Assembly: GCA_031430315.1 (NCBI GenBank)
Contig: JANPBI010000178.1
Span: forward strand, 1-9,484
DNA from: JAJNPS01 sp031430315
GTDB taxonomy: Bacteria > Pseudomonadota > Alphaproteobacteria > Rhodobacterales > Rhodobacteraceae
DNA length: 9,484 nt
Direction: 5' to 3'
A program made the translations under genes and the position numbers. The notes under the pieces were generated by a model. That model saw nothing but the letters and a program-made list of their open reading frames with translations, was not told the DNA's origin and searched no databases. Of the stretch, positions 1-6,874 are shown in pieces (the first letter of the stretch is position 1; each line of letters opens with the position of its first letter).

Positions 1-621
1 GCCGAGATCCTGCGCCAACGGACACGGGGCAGCAGCTACGGCAACCCACGCGACCACGGGACCTATGTCGCCCCCGGTCCCGACTTACACTACGCGCTCG
101 AGGTGCCGTTCATGGATGCCGCGCGCGGCGGCCAGATTGACATCACCCTGCCTGGTGGTAGCGGCATTTCCGTCAGGATCCCGCAAGGGGCACACGACGG
201 ACAGACCTTGCGTCTGCGCGGCAAGGGTGGCCCGGGCTATGGCGGCGGTCCAGCGGGAGACGCCCTGATCGCGCTGTCCGTGCACCCGCATCCCGTGTTT
301 CGGCGCGAGCAAGACGACATATTGCTGACCCTGCCGATCACCATCGACGAGGCCGTGCTGGGTTCAAAGGTAGTCACCCCCACGATTGACGGGCCGGTCA
401 CCTTGAGCATTCCCAAGGGCACCAACTCCGGCCGCATCTTGCGCATGCGCGGTCGCGGCGTGGCTCGACCGAATGGCAAGACCGCTGGCGATCAGCTTGT
501 TGAACTGCGGATCGTGGCGCCGCCAGTGATCGACGACGCATTGCGCGATTTTCTGAGTGAATGGCGCGAAACACATGCCTATGACCCGCGCGCGGAAATG
601 CTGAACGAGGCCCTGTCATGA
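1..621 (+). CDS. cbpA: DnaJ/CbpA-type co-chaperone, C-terminal half (5' partial)
   Basis: This is the C-terminal substrate-binding part of a class II/III Hsp40. Such proteins deliver unfolded clients to DnaK in the cytoplasm. The frame is open from base 1, so the J domain and Gly-rich linker lie outside the window; 206 residues are visible. C-terminal domain I spans visible residues about 29-95, with the typical run DAARGG then GQTLRLRGKGGPGYGGG. Domain II spans about 100-175, with EAVLGSK, IPKGTNSG and LRMRGRGV. No CxxCxGxG zinc-finger repeats separate the domains, which points to CbpA/DnaJ2 rather than classical DnaJ. The internal ATG at 103 lies within domain I and is not the start. The stop overlaps the next gene (ATGA), and that gene encodes the matching CbpM modulator, which supports the CbpA assignment. 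The family call is firm; the symbol is an inference from architecture and neighbour. Confidence 0.9.
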   Translation, partial: AEILRQRTRGSSYGNPRDHGTYVAPGPDLHYALEVPFMDAARGGQIDITLPGGSGISVRIPQGAHDGQTLRLRGKGGPGYGGGPAGDALIALSVHPHPVFRREQDDILLTLPITIDEAVLGSKVVTPTIDGPVTLSIPKGTNSGRILRMRGRGVARPNGKTAGDQLVELRIVAPPVIDDALRDFLSEWRETHAYDPRAEMLNEALS

Positions 622-962
622 ATGAACACCTGACCGAAGATGAAGTCATTGCCGCTGTCCCTGGTCTCACTCGAACACGTCTCGTCTCCTTCATCGAGAC
701 CGAGGTCATCGTTCCTCTGCGCCGGGAGGACGGAGCCGTCTCGGCTCTTATCTTCCGCCAGGTCGACGTCGCGCGGATGCAGGTGCTGTGCAATCTGGCG
801 GAAGACCTTGAACTGGACGATGCTGCGTTGGCGGTGGTAGTCGCCTTGATCGACAAACTGCACGCTGCCAGACAGGACCTTTTGGCAATTGCGCGTGCCG
901 TAGCGGCGGAGCCGCCGGACGTCCGAGCCCGCATAGGTTCGGCCGTTCTCATGCCTAGATAG
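618..962 (+). CDS. cbpM: Chaperone modulator CbpM-like, MerR-type helix-turn-helix
   Basis: This small protein (114 residues) resembles CbpM, which in E. coli binds the J domain of CbpA and inhibits its co-chaperone activity. Residues about 5-40 form a MerR-like helix-turn-helix (LTEDEVIAAVPGL, then TRLVSFIETEVIVPL). An F-R-x-x-D-V-A-R-M segment follows at about 46-54, as in MerR-type proteins. Residues about 55-97 are a long Ala/Leu-rich helical region, likely the partner-binding coiled part. The start at 618 overlaps the upstream stop by 4 bases, with GAGG at 607-610 seven bases before it, so the two genes are translationally coupled. CbpA and CbpM normally sit side by side in this order. 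No metal-sensing cysteine cluster is present, which argues against a metal-responsive MerR regulator. Confidence 0.87.
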   Translation: MNEHLTEDEVIAAVPGLTRTRLVSFIETEVIVPLRREDGAVSALIFRQVDVARMQVLCNLAEDLELDDAALAVVVALIDKLHAARQDLLAIARAVAAEPPDVRARIGSAVLMPR

Positions 963-1150
963 GGACCTCAGGAGCGGTTTGGTTAAATCGGTCAGAGCCG
1001 CAGCCCGAAGCTGGCCGCTTTGTCTGGCGCGGCAAAACTAGAATGGGCAAGCGCAAGATGCTGTACGACGCCATCGTATTGCTATCATTCCCAGCCTTCC
1101 TCGTCTAAACACAGCAAAACCTGAATGTCCCAATCCGAATGGAGTGAGCT
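963..1150 (+). other. Intergenic gap between cbpM and baeRF gene
   Basis: This 188-base stretch is less GC-rich than its neighbours. It ends with GGAG at 1141-1144, six bases before the TTG at 1151, a good ribosome-binding site for the next gene. I see no strong hairpin followed by a T-run, so nothing shows that the cbpA-cbpM transcript ends here. TTG-like and TA-rich hexamers occur (1020-1025, 1039-1044, 1079-1084), but their spacing (for example 13 bases) does not fit a sigma-70-type promoter. A promoter for the downstream gene is possible but not demonstrated. Confidence 0.4.
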
Positions 1151-2272
1151 TTGCTCTACATTGATTTGCCGACCCGTGCCGAGATCCTGCAGCTCGCTGG
1201 AATCCGCGCTGAACCCGCCGTCACGATTTATGTTGCAACAACGCCCCAGACGGAGGCCGCGCAGGCCGACCGAATTGCGCTAAAGAATCTGGCAAAAGAG
1301 GCGATTGCACAGCTCAAGGCTGCAGATACCAACAAGCGCAGTATCTGGCCCATCGAAGAAGCGATCGCCGAAATAGAATCCGATGATGCGTTCTGGGCTC
1401 ACCAGGCCAACAGCCTTGCCATTCTTGTGACACCGGACAGCTTGAGAACCTTCCGCCTAGCGTCACGGCTGGAAAGCAGCGTCCATGTGTCGGACCGTTT
1501 CCACCTCAAGCCGCTTCTGCGCGCAGTGACTTTTCGGCAAAACGCCTACGTACTAGCCATAGGAATGGGCGCAGTGCGTCTGATCGAGGTCTCGCCCGAC
1601 CTGCCCCCGCATCCCGTTTCGGTGCCGGACCTGCCCAAGAACATGGCCGACGCCATCGGGCGCCGTAGCCATACCGAGCGTAGACAGCAGGGCGGCAGCG
1701 GCGAAGCAACAAGTGAAAATGCTCTTTTGACCCGTTATGCCCGCACGGTCGATGAGGCTCTCCGTCCGATACTTTCTGGGCACGAGCGCCCGCTGATCGT
1801 GGCGGCAGCCGAACCAATGGCTTCGATTTATCGGTCTGTCAGCAGCTATGCTCACACTGCCGCCGAAGCGCTGGGTGGCTCGGCCGACCACACAGTTGAC
1901 CATGTGCTGGGTAGCGAAGCCCGTGCGGTCCTTGACCGACTTCATGCCGCGCAGATCACGGATCTTGCTGCGCTTTACACGACCCGGGAAGCGCAAGGTC
2001 GTGCCACCACCGACATCGCCCAAGCGGCCCGCGCCGCTACGTTCGGCGCTATCGACACGCTGATCGTCGACATCAACACCAACGTCCCCGGTACCGTCGA
2101 CGACGAGACTGGCGCCGTCGTCTTTGCCGAAAAAGATGACGCCGTCACCTATGGCGTCGTGGACGAGATCGTCAGCCGCGCGCTTCGGTCAGGGGCGCAT
2201 ATCATTGCTGCTCGCAAGGACGACGTCCCTGGCAACGGGGCGCTGGCGGCAATCCTGCGCTACGCCCTCTGA
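1151..2272 (+). CDS. baeRF (bacterial eRF1/Pelota-like) family protein
   Basis: The 373-residue protein resembles the bacterial archaeo-eukaryotic release-factor-like (baeRF) families, distant relatives of eRF1 and Pelota proposed to act in ribosome rescue or peptidyl-tRNA hydrolysis. The N-terminal alpha/beta part (about 1-125) includes strands AVTIYVAT (23-30) and NSLAILVTP (87-95). The central part (about 126-245) has strand AYVLAIGMGAVRLIEV (132-147), then a charged loop ending ERRQQGGSGEAT (176-187), which sits where eRF1 has its catalytic GGQ loop; here it reads GGS. The C-terminal part (about 285-373) resembles the L7Ae/eRF1 domain 3 fold: AARAATFGAIDTLIVD, ending GNGALAAILRYAL. The TTG start is fixed by an in-frame TGA at 1145-1147 and GGAG at 1141-1144. 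Such genes are often near chaperone or Hsp20-type stress genes, which fits cbpA-cbpM upstream. Family assignment is good; the exact baeRF subfamily and activity are inferred. Confidence 0.78.
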   Translation: MLYIDLPTRAEILQLAGIRAEPAVTIYVATTPQTEAAQADRIALKNLAKEAIAQLKAADTNKRSIWPIEEAIAEIESDDAFWAHQANSLAILVTPDSLRTFRLASRLESSVHVSDRFHLKPLLRAVTFRQNAYVLAIGMGAVRLIEVSPDLPPHPVSVPDLPKNMADAIGRRSHTERRQQGGSGEATSENALLTRYARTVDEALRPILSGHERPLIVAAAEPMASIYRSVSSYAHTAAEALGGSADHTVDHVLGSEARAVLDRLHAAQITDLAALYTTREAQGRATTDIAQAARAATFGAIDTLIVDINTNVPGTVDDETGAVVFAEKDDAVTYGVVDEIVSRALRSGAHIIAARKDDVPGNGALAAILRYAL

Positions 2273-2287
2273 TCCCGGATCAGGCGG

Positions 2288-2326
2288 GCAGGCCTTGGGC
2301 AAGGTGACCCCTTGTCCAAAGCCTGC
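2288..2326 (+). terminator. Long hairpin 15 bases after the baeRF stop
   Basis: Bases 2288-2304 pair with 2310-2326 around a 5-base loop. This gives a 17-position stem with one C-A mismatch and one G-U wobble. It begins 15 bases after the stop of the baeRF gene. No T-run follows, so it is not a textbook intrinsic terminator. It may act as a terminator without U-tract, a block to 3' exonuclease, or part of a bidirectional end for the two converging transcripts. Read from the minus strand, the C-A mismatch becomes a G-U wobble, so the stem is fully paired in that orientation. Confidence 0.5.
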
Positions 2327-2453
2327 ATCCGTCTGGCCGCGATCCACGCGGGCCGCGTAGCTGCGCAATTCTGCCGTCTGACAGCGCGAAAAACAATCCC
2401 GATCTTGTTTAGCCGCAATCGACAGGCAGTTGGATTGCTCGGCGCTTGAACTC

Positions 2454-2778
2454 CTAATGTGCCTGTGGCCCCAAGAACTCAATACGGCCGCTCTCAGTGG
2501 CCCATTTGACGACCAAGTGTCGCTTGTCCAGATAGTACCAAGCTGCCGATCTCCGCCGCTCAAGTAGCAATGGTTGTATCGACAAGTCTGACCCCTCGCA
2601 GACCGTTGAGACAAGCTTGCTGTATGGTGCCGATTTCTAAGAAGCCGCTGCTCAAACGAGTCACTTCGAATTCAAGCTTGGGCGTTCCTGCCGGGTCTTC
2701 TTCAACAGCAACGAAAAAGGTCAGCGGGTCTTGGGAGGTTTGGTTCAGCCGAAAACTGCCTAATGATATGGGCGTAGC
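2454..2778 (-). pseudogene. Possible gene remnant, two overlapping frames
   Basis: On the minus strand a frame is open from 2778 to a stop at 2560-2562 (72 residues), with contents such as PLTFFVAVEEDPAGTPKLEF and GFLEIGTIQQACLNGLRG. A second frame, shifted by one base, is open from 2636 to a TAG at 2454-2456 (60 residues) and ends with AAWYYLDKRHLVVKWATES followed by a short tail to the stop. Both look more like real protein than the antisense frames: balanced hydrophobic, acidic and basic residues. Neither has an ATG or GTG start; a TTG at 2583-2585 could begin a 43-residue product in the second frame. A frameshifted remnant of one gene is one reading, chance is another. I do not recognise a family. 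Confidence 0.22.
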
Positions 2779-2838
2779 TTAGTTACTCAATCGGTGGAGT
2801 TCGTAGCCCTTTGCATGTGAATGATCAGAAGCGCATTT

Positions 2839-4308
2839 TCAGGGGTAGGTGAGGGGAAACATCGCCCTAGGACTAGGGTGCCCCCAGGTCCGTTCGGGGT
2901 ATTTTTCCAAGAGCCGATCGAACTGTGCCTGCGCCTGCAAGCGAGCAGCTTGCATGTCCATTCCTGCCACCTGACCGTTGCGCATCGACAACCGTCCATC
3001 GACGAAAACCGCCCTTGTCACCCGCCCGGTTGCGCCAAAGATAAGACTTTGCACCGGATCAACGCGCGGAGCGAAATGGCTGTCTGCCATATCGAAAACC
3101 GCAATGTCTGCCTTTGACCCCGCTTGCAGTCGGCCCAGATCCGGGCGCTTCAGGGCATCAGCGCCACCAATCGTTGCGGCATTGAACACCTCAGCCGTGG
3201 TCAGGCCTCGATCATCGCCCGTGGCGGCGCGGCCCATCATCAGTGCCACCGCCATGTTCAGCACCATGTCAGGCGGGGCTGTATCGGTGCCCATGCCAAT
3301 ATTGATGCCCATGTCGTGGCAACGCCGGAATGAGCGCAGCATCTCGCCATCGCGGGCGTAGACGAGGGGGCAATGCGCGATGGTTACGCCGTGCTGGGCA
3401 TAAAGCGCCAGATCCCCGGGCTCAGCCTCCACCGCATGTGGGGCGATCAGGCGGTCATGCAAAAGATCGTGTTTCGCCAGCCATTGCGGACCCGTGGTGC
3501 CATGTAGGGCCTGAACCGTGCGCAGTTCCATTTTGCCCTGCGCCATGTGTAGACGCACGGGCAGCGCCATTTCCTTGGATGCCGCCATCGTGCGGCGCAG
3601 CAGATCGAGAGTGCAGGTTTCAACCCGGTCAGGCGCCAGCATTGCCTGAATAAGCCCGCCATAACGGCCACCTACGCGGGCCGCAAAATCCATCGCATCG
3701 GCAAGGCCCTGCATGCCGCGCGGCGCGTCAAATGTTGGCTCCAGAACGCCGGGGGCGGTGCAGACCATGCCCCCGGACCGATATGCTGGGCCAAGCCACA
3801 CGCGAAGACCGAGATCGGCTGCGGCTTCAGCTGCGGCCTCGAACTCAGCAACGGTTTCTCCCCATTCGCGGTAGAACAGTGAGGCGATGGGCAGCGCCGT
3901 GGTGATGCCATTGCGCAAAAGCTGGGCAAAGGCATAGCGCTTCTGGAAGGCCAACTCGTCGGGGGTGTACATCTCATACGGGCCGCGGTCGACATAGGCT
4001 TGCGGCCAGACTCTGCCGGTCGCCCAACCGGGGCCGTTGTCCACGGTCAGCAAGGTGGTATCAAGATCGGAGAGGGCGTCAAGATCGACGAATCCCGGCG
4101 AAACAAGCACATCGCCCAGATCGATGCGCCGCGCCACCTCTCCAGCGAAGGGCGCGCCGATGTGGATCACGCGATCCTCGTTGAAGACAATCTCGGCGTT
4201 TTCCAGCAGTTTGTGACGGCCATCGATATGCCCGACAATCCAGCGGGCAGCCAAGGCCGTGCGTCCGATGGGGCGTTGGCCCAGAGGCAGGCTGTCAAGG
4301 CCCGTCAT
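2839..4308 (-). CDS. Amidohydrolase, chlorohydrolase/TrzA-like, lacking the HxH pair
   Basis: This 489-residue protein belongs to the amidohydrolase superfamily, metal-dependent TIM-barrel hydrolases that deaminate or dechlorinate N-heterocycles or cleave cyclic amides. Barrel landmarks are present: PGFVD at 71-75, VRLHMAQ at 251-257 (metal-ligand position H254), APHAVE at 289-294 (H291), HCPLVYARDG at 312-321, and MGTDTAP at 339-345 (D342, the metal and catalytic Asp). The C-terminal half of the small beta-sandwich domain is at about 395-445 (GSKADIAVFD, then RAVFVDGRL). The oddity is at PGFVD: the usual H-x-H that follows is D77-A-L79, and the usual HxAE is HMAQ, so the first two metal ligands are missing. 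The start overlaps the racemase stop (ATGA), with an AGG six bases upstream. It is the last gene of the operon. It could be an enzyme with altered metal use or an inactive homologue; the substrate is unknown. Confidence 0.85.
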   Translation of the reverse strand: MTGLDSLPLGQRPIGRTALAARWIVGHIDGRHKLLENAEIVFNEDRVIHIGAPFAGEVARRIDLGDVLVSPGFVDLDALSDLDTTLLTVDNGPGWATGRVWPQAYVDRGPYEMYTPDELAFQKRYAFAQLLRNGITTALPIASLFYREWGETVAEFEAAAEAAADLGLRVWLGPAYRSGGMVCTAPGVLEPTFDAPRGMQGLADAMDFAARVGGRYGGLIQAMLAPDRVETCTLDLLRRTMAASKEMALPVRLHMAQGKMELRTVQALHGTTGPQWLAKHDLLHDRLIAPHAVEAEPGDLALYAQHGVTIAHCPLVYARDGEMLRSFRRCHDMGINIGMGTDTAPPDMVLNMAVALMMGRAATGDDRGLTTAEVFNAATIGGADALKRPDLGRLQAGSKADIAVFDMADSHFAPRVDPVQSLIFGATGRVTRAVFVDGRLSMRNGQVAGMDMQAARLQAQAQFDRLLEKYPERTWGHPSPRAMFPLTYP

Positions 4309-5030
4309 GCGGCACCTGTGATCATGTCAACGGATTTGTCGCGCGGGTAGGCATAGGCGCCGGTCTTTGATGTAAGATAGCCCGCCCCAGCCATCGCCTC
4401 GGCCAGCCGGGTGGCGGCGGTGACACCGTCAATTACCGGCACGCCGGCACTTTGGGACAACCAATTGCAAAGGTCAGCCATTCCCGCACATCCCAGCACA
4501 ATCGCCTCGGCACCGTCCTGTTCGATGGCCAGGCGAGTTTCGGCCAAAAGCCTTGCCCGCGCGCTGGCAGGGTGCGCCTCCAGCGCGAGCACCGGCATGT
4601 CCACCGCCCGCACCTTGCGGCAGCGATGGGCTGCGCCGTAAGCCACCACCAGATCCTCGATCACGGGGACCGAACGGGGCAGGGTCGTGATCACCGAAAA
4701 CCGCGCAGCAAGGGTCATAGCCACCTGCAAAGCTGCCTGACAGATGCCGATCACCGGGCCCTTGGCCACCTCGCGCGCGGCGGCAAGTCCGGGGTCGTCG
4801 AAGCAGGCGATGACATGGGCTGCAGCGCCGCGGGCCTCGGCTGCGATGATTGCGGACAGCATTGCGGGGACGGCCATCGCCTCATCTCGATACCCCTCGA
4901 TCGAGGCGGGGGTGCCGGTGCCGGTTTCGGCGTCGATCTCGGTGCCGGGGGAGGCCGCAGCGCGCGCGGCCTGGGCGATCGTATGTGTCATCGCGGAGGT
5001 CGAGTTCGGATTGATCACATGGATGCGCAT
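4305..5030 (-). CDS. Asp/Glu/hydantoin racemase family protein
   Basis: This 241-residue cytoplasmic protein matches the aspartate/glutamate/hydantoin racemase family, which inverts a C-alpha centre by two-cysteine proton transfer without cofactor. It begins MRIHVINPNST, the typical first strand and substrate loop. The two catalytic cysteines are at 76 (IACFDDPGL) and 181 (LGCAGM), a spacing that agrees with characterised hydantoin racemases as I recall them. VIDGVTAA at 199-206 is the usual C-terminal motif. The length is normal for the family. The start codon overlaps the stop of the flavin-reductase-like gene (TGATG), and its own stop overlaps the start of the next amidohydrolase (ATGA), so it is tightly coupled. 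Hydantoin or another 5-membered cyclic amide or amino-acid derivative is a plausible substrate, given two amidohydrolases in the operon. Maleate isomerase and Dcg1-like proteins share the fold and cannot be excluded. Confidence 0.87.
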   Translation of the reverse strand: MRIHVINPNSTSAMTHTIAQAARAAASPGTEIDAETGTGTPASIEGYRDEAMAVPAMLSAIIAAEARGAAAHVIACFDDPGLAAAREVAKGPVIGICQAALQVAMTLAARFSVITTLPRSVPVIEDLVVAYGAAHRCRKVRAVDMPVLALEAHPASARARLLAETRLAIEQDGAEAIVLGCAGMADLCNWLSQSAGVPVIDGVTAATRLAEAMAGAGYLTSKTGAYAYPRDKSVDMITGAA

Positions 5031-5686
5031 CAGGCGGCACCTTTCTTTGAGCGGGGCGTCACCTGTGCCAGTTCGTAGGGCAGCAAGGCCTCGGACTTTT
5101 TCAGCTCAAACTGCCGATCCGAGGTGATGTAATTGTCGGCATGAAGCCGGGCGATCGGCTGGTAGGTGTCAGAGTTCACATAGCGCCTAGCCGGATCCAT
5201 GCAGCGATCTTCGACATGCATGTCCAACACCTGGCCCACGATCAGCACGCGCAAGGGGTATTCAAGGATCCGCTCGACACGGCATTCGAACGAACACGGG
5301 CTTTCACCGATACGTGCTGCATCAATCTGGCGGCAGGGCACCGGGGTCAGGCCTGCGAAAGCCAGTTCATCGACATCAGTTGGAAAGTTCACGCTGCAGG
5401 TGATCATCGCATCGGCCAGCGCCAAGTCGACCATGTTCACCACAAATTCGCCCGTTCGGCGGATATTGGCGGCGGTGTCCTTTTCATCGCCATTGCCACG
5501 GTTCTGGATGCCCAGAACCACAAGCGGGGGTTCGTGCGAAAAGACGTTGAAAAAGCTCATCGGCGCGGCGTTATTATGGCCTGCCTCGGACCTGGTGCCG
5601 ACCAATGCAATCGGGCGCGGGCCGATGAAGTTCGTCAGCAGGCGATAGCGGTCGGGCGCGGCAAGCGCGGCAAAATCGAAATCCAT
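5030..5686 (-). CDS. Flavin-reductase-like protein, FMN-binding split barrel
   Basis: This 218-residue protein belongs to the flavin reductase-like domain family (FMN split barrel), whose members bind FMN and often supply reduced flavin to monooxygenases. The FMN-binding N-terminal region is clear: IGPRPIALVGT (21-31), NNAAPMSFFNVFSHEPPLVV (38-57), and KDTAANIRRTGEFVVNMV (69-86). The C-terminal part carries YQPIARLHADNYIT (175-188). AGGA at 5695-5698 lies eight bases before the ATG, and the upstream amidohydrolase stops 13 bases away. Its last codons also contain the Shine-Dalgarno-like AAGGTG for the racemase. No monooxygenase is visible in the window, so a direct role on the catabolic intermediate, or a partner beyond the right edge, are both open. 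The family is firm; the reaction is unknown. Confidence 0.85.
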   Translation of the reverse strand: MDFDFAALAAPDRYRLLTNFIGPRPIALVGTRSEAGHNNAAPMSFFNVFSHEPPLVVLGIQNRGNGDEKDTAANIRRTGEFVVNMVDLALADAMITCSVNFPTDVDELAFAGLTPVPCRQIDAARIGESPCSFECRVERILEYPLRVLIVGQVLDMHVEDRCMDPARRYVNSDTYQPIARLHADNYITSDRQFELKKSEALLPYELAQVTPRSKKGAA

Positions 5687-5699
5687 CTTGTCTGTCCTG

Positions 5700-6851
5700 T
5701 CAGGCCACTAGTTTTCCGCGCCGCACCACAAGGCGGTCGGCTGGGCGGCGGCACAGGGCATCGCCGGCGCCACTAGCGGCAATCATCACGAAATCGGCGC
5801 GGTTGCCGACGGCAAGGCCGTAGTTCTCAAGGCCGATAGCCTTGGCCGCCACATGAGTGGCGCAGCCAAGGGCTCGAGTGAAATCCTCATCACGGTTCCA
5901 GTCAAAGCGGTAAGCTGTCAGGAAGGCTCGCTCCAGCATGTCGCCGTTGCCAAATGGCGACCAACTGTCGCGAATACCATCCGAGCCGCAGCAGACGGTC
6001 ACGCCCAACTCGGTCAGTTCCTCCACTGGCGGCACTGCAACATCGGCCGGGGCCGAGGTCATTAGGGAAATGCCGGTCTCTGCCAGCCTGCGCCCGATTC
6101 GCTCCAGACGTGCGGGGGGGATCATGCCAAGGCAATAGGCGTGGGAAATCATAACTTTGCCCGCCAGCCCGGACGCGGCGGTATAGTCCACAATGCGTTC
6201 AACCTGCCAAGCGCCCAGATCACCCTTGTCATGCAGGTGAATATCGACGCCCGCCCCCTTTTCCACGGCCAGATCAAAGATAAAGCGCAACTGGCCGTCT
6301 GGGTCGCCGTCAATCCCTGCAGGGTCAAGACCGCCAACGGACTCTACCCCCATATCCATCGCGGCACGTATCAAATCGGTAGTGCCGGGACGGCAAAGCA
6401 GTCCTTGCTGTGGGAAGGCCACGAATTGCAGATCGACGCGGTCAGACCACGCCGCGCGCAGCCGCATCATCGCCTCGACATGTGTTAACCCCATGTCCGG
6501 AGCGACGTCGATGTGAGAGCGCACGGCGGTGGTGCCATAGGCCAGCATCTGGCCCAGCAGACGCCCCGCCCGTTCTTCAGGTGCAACCGTGTTGGCAGAC
6601 AGTATGCGGCGTTCATTTTCAATGTAGTCGCGAAGCTTTGCGGCACGTTTGCCGGGCTGCCAGACCTCTCCCCAAAGGGTCTTGTCCAGATGGACATGCG
6701 GTTCGACAAAGGCGGGCAGCACTAGCCGACCCGCGCCGTCCACCGCATCAGTCGCAGTGATATCCGGGCCAATCGCCTGAATGCAGCCGTCTCGACAACG
6801 GATGCCGATGGTCTGGCCGCCAGCATCACGCAGGTTGGAGAAGGTGGTCAT
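5700..6851 (-). CDS. Cytosine-deaminase-like amidohydrolase
   Basis: This 383-residue amidohydrolase resembles cytosine deaminase (CodA) and AtzC-type enzymes, which hydrolyse exocyclic amines or ring amides. The metal site is complete: EPHVHLDK at 50-57 (H52, H54), DIHLHDKGD at 203-211 (H205), ISHAY at 235-239 (H237), and GSDGIRD at 289-295 (D291). Where CodA has its catalytic Glu three residues after the third His, this protein has Asp (H205-L-H-D208), so it is likely not a true cytosine deaminase. SWSPFGNGDML (296-306) matches the region after the metal Asp in CodA. I place the start at 6851: GGAG at 6859-6862 is seven bases upstream. The ATG at 6854 is also possible. A longer frame reaching 7031 would run through the binding-protein gene and is rejected. 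The position right after an importer suggests it acts first on the imported compound. Confidence 0.85.
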   Translation of the reverse strand: MTTFSNLRDAGGQTIGIRCRDGCIQAIGPDITATDAVDGAGRLVLPAFVEPHVHLDKTLWGEVWQPGKRAAKLRDYIENERRILSANTVAPEERAGRLLGQMLAYGTTAVRSHIDVAPDMGLTHVEAMMRLRAAWSDRVDLQFVAFPQQGLLCRPGTTDLIRAAMDMGVESVGGLDPAGIDGDPDGQLRFIFDLAVEKGAGVDIHLHDKGDLGAWQVERIVDYTAASGLAGKVMISHAYCLGMIPPARLERIGRRLAETGISLMTSAPADVAVPPVEELTELGVTVCCGSDGIRDSWSPFGNGDMLERAFLTAYRFDWNRDEDFTRALGCATHVAAKAIGLENYGLAVGNRADFVMIAASGAGDALCRRPADRLVVRRGKLVA

Positions 6852-6874
6852 CATGCCGCTCCGCAGGTTTGGGA

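Larger units (their letters stand above)
2273..2838. other. Convergent intergenic region, no confident gene
   Basis: About 566 bases separate the 3' ends of the baeRF gene and the minus-strand operon. Apart from the hairpin at 2288-2326 I see no RNA gene, insertion sequence end or clear terminator for the minus-strand operon. Composition is noticeably less GC-rich than the flanking genes. Two partly overlapping minus-strand open stretches (2560-2778 and 2454-2636) have protein-like residue content but no ATG or GTG start and no ribosome-binding site. Plus-strand frames here are Ser/Arg-rich and unconvincing. The region may be a decayed gene or an old insertion point between two unrelated blocks. 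Confidence 0.55.

Noticed and set aside
398..952. A 184-codon minus-strand frame across cbpA-cbpM
   Set aside because: The product is Arg/Ser/Ala-rich low-complexity sequence opposite two clear genes.
1020..1044. Possible -35/-10 pair TTGTCT and TAGAAT
   Set aside because: The spacer is only 13 bases, too short for a standard sigma-70-type promoter.
1043..1108. A 21-residue plus-strand frame in the gap before the baeRF gene
   Set aside because: It has no ribosome-binding site at a proper distance and is too short to judge. It may be chance.
2270..2282. The palindrome TGATCC-C-GGATCA at the baeRF stop
   Set aside because: The loop would be a single base, so only a 4-pair stem is realistic. 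The larger hairpin just downstream is the better candidate.
2865..2878. Inverted repeat ccctag-ga-ctaggg
   Set aside because: It lies inside the coding 3' end of the amidohydrolase, has a two-base loop and no T-run, so it is unlikely to be a terminator.
4452..5776. Long plus-strand open frames opposite the racemase and flavin-reductase-like genes
   Set aside because: They have no recognisable motifs or ribosome-binding sites. Both opposite-strand genes show full family motifs and operon overlaps.
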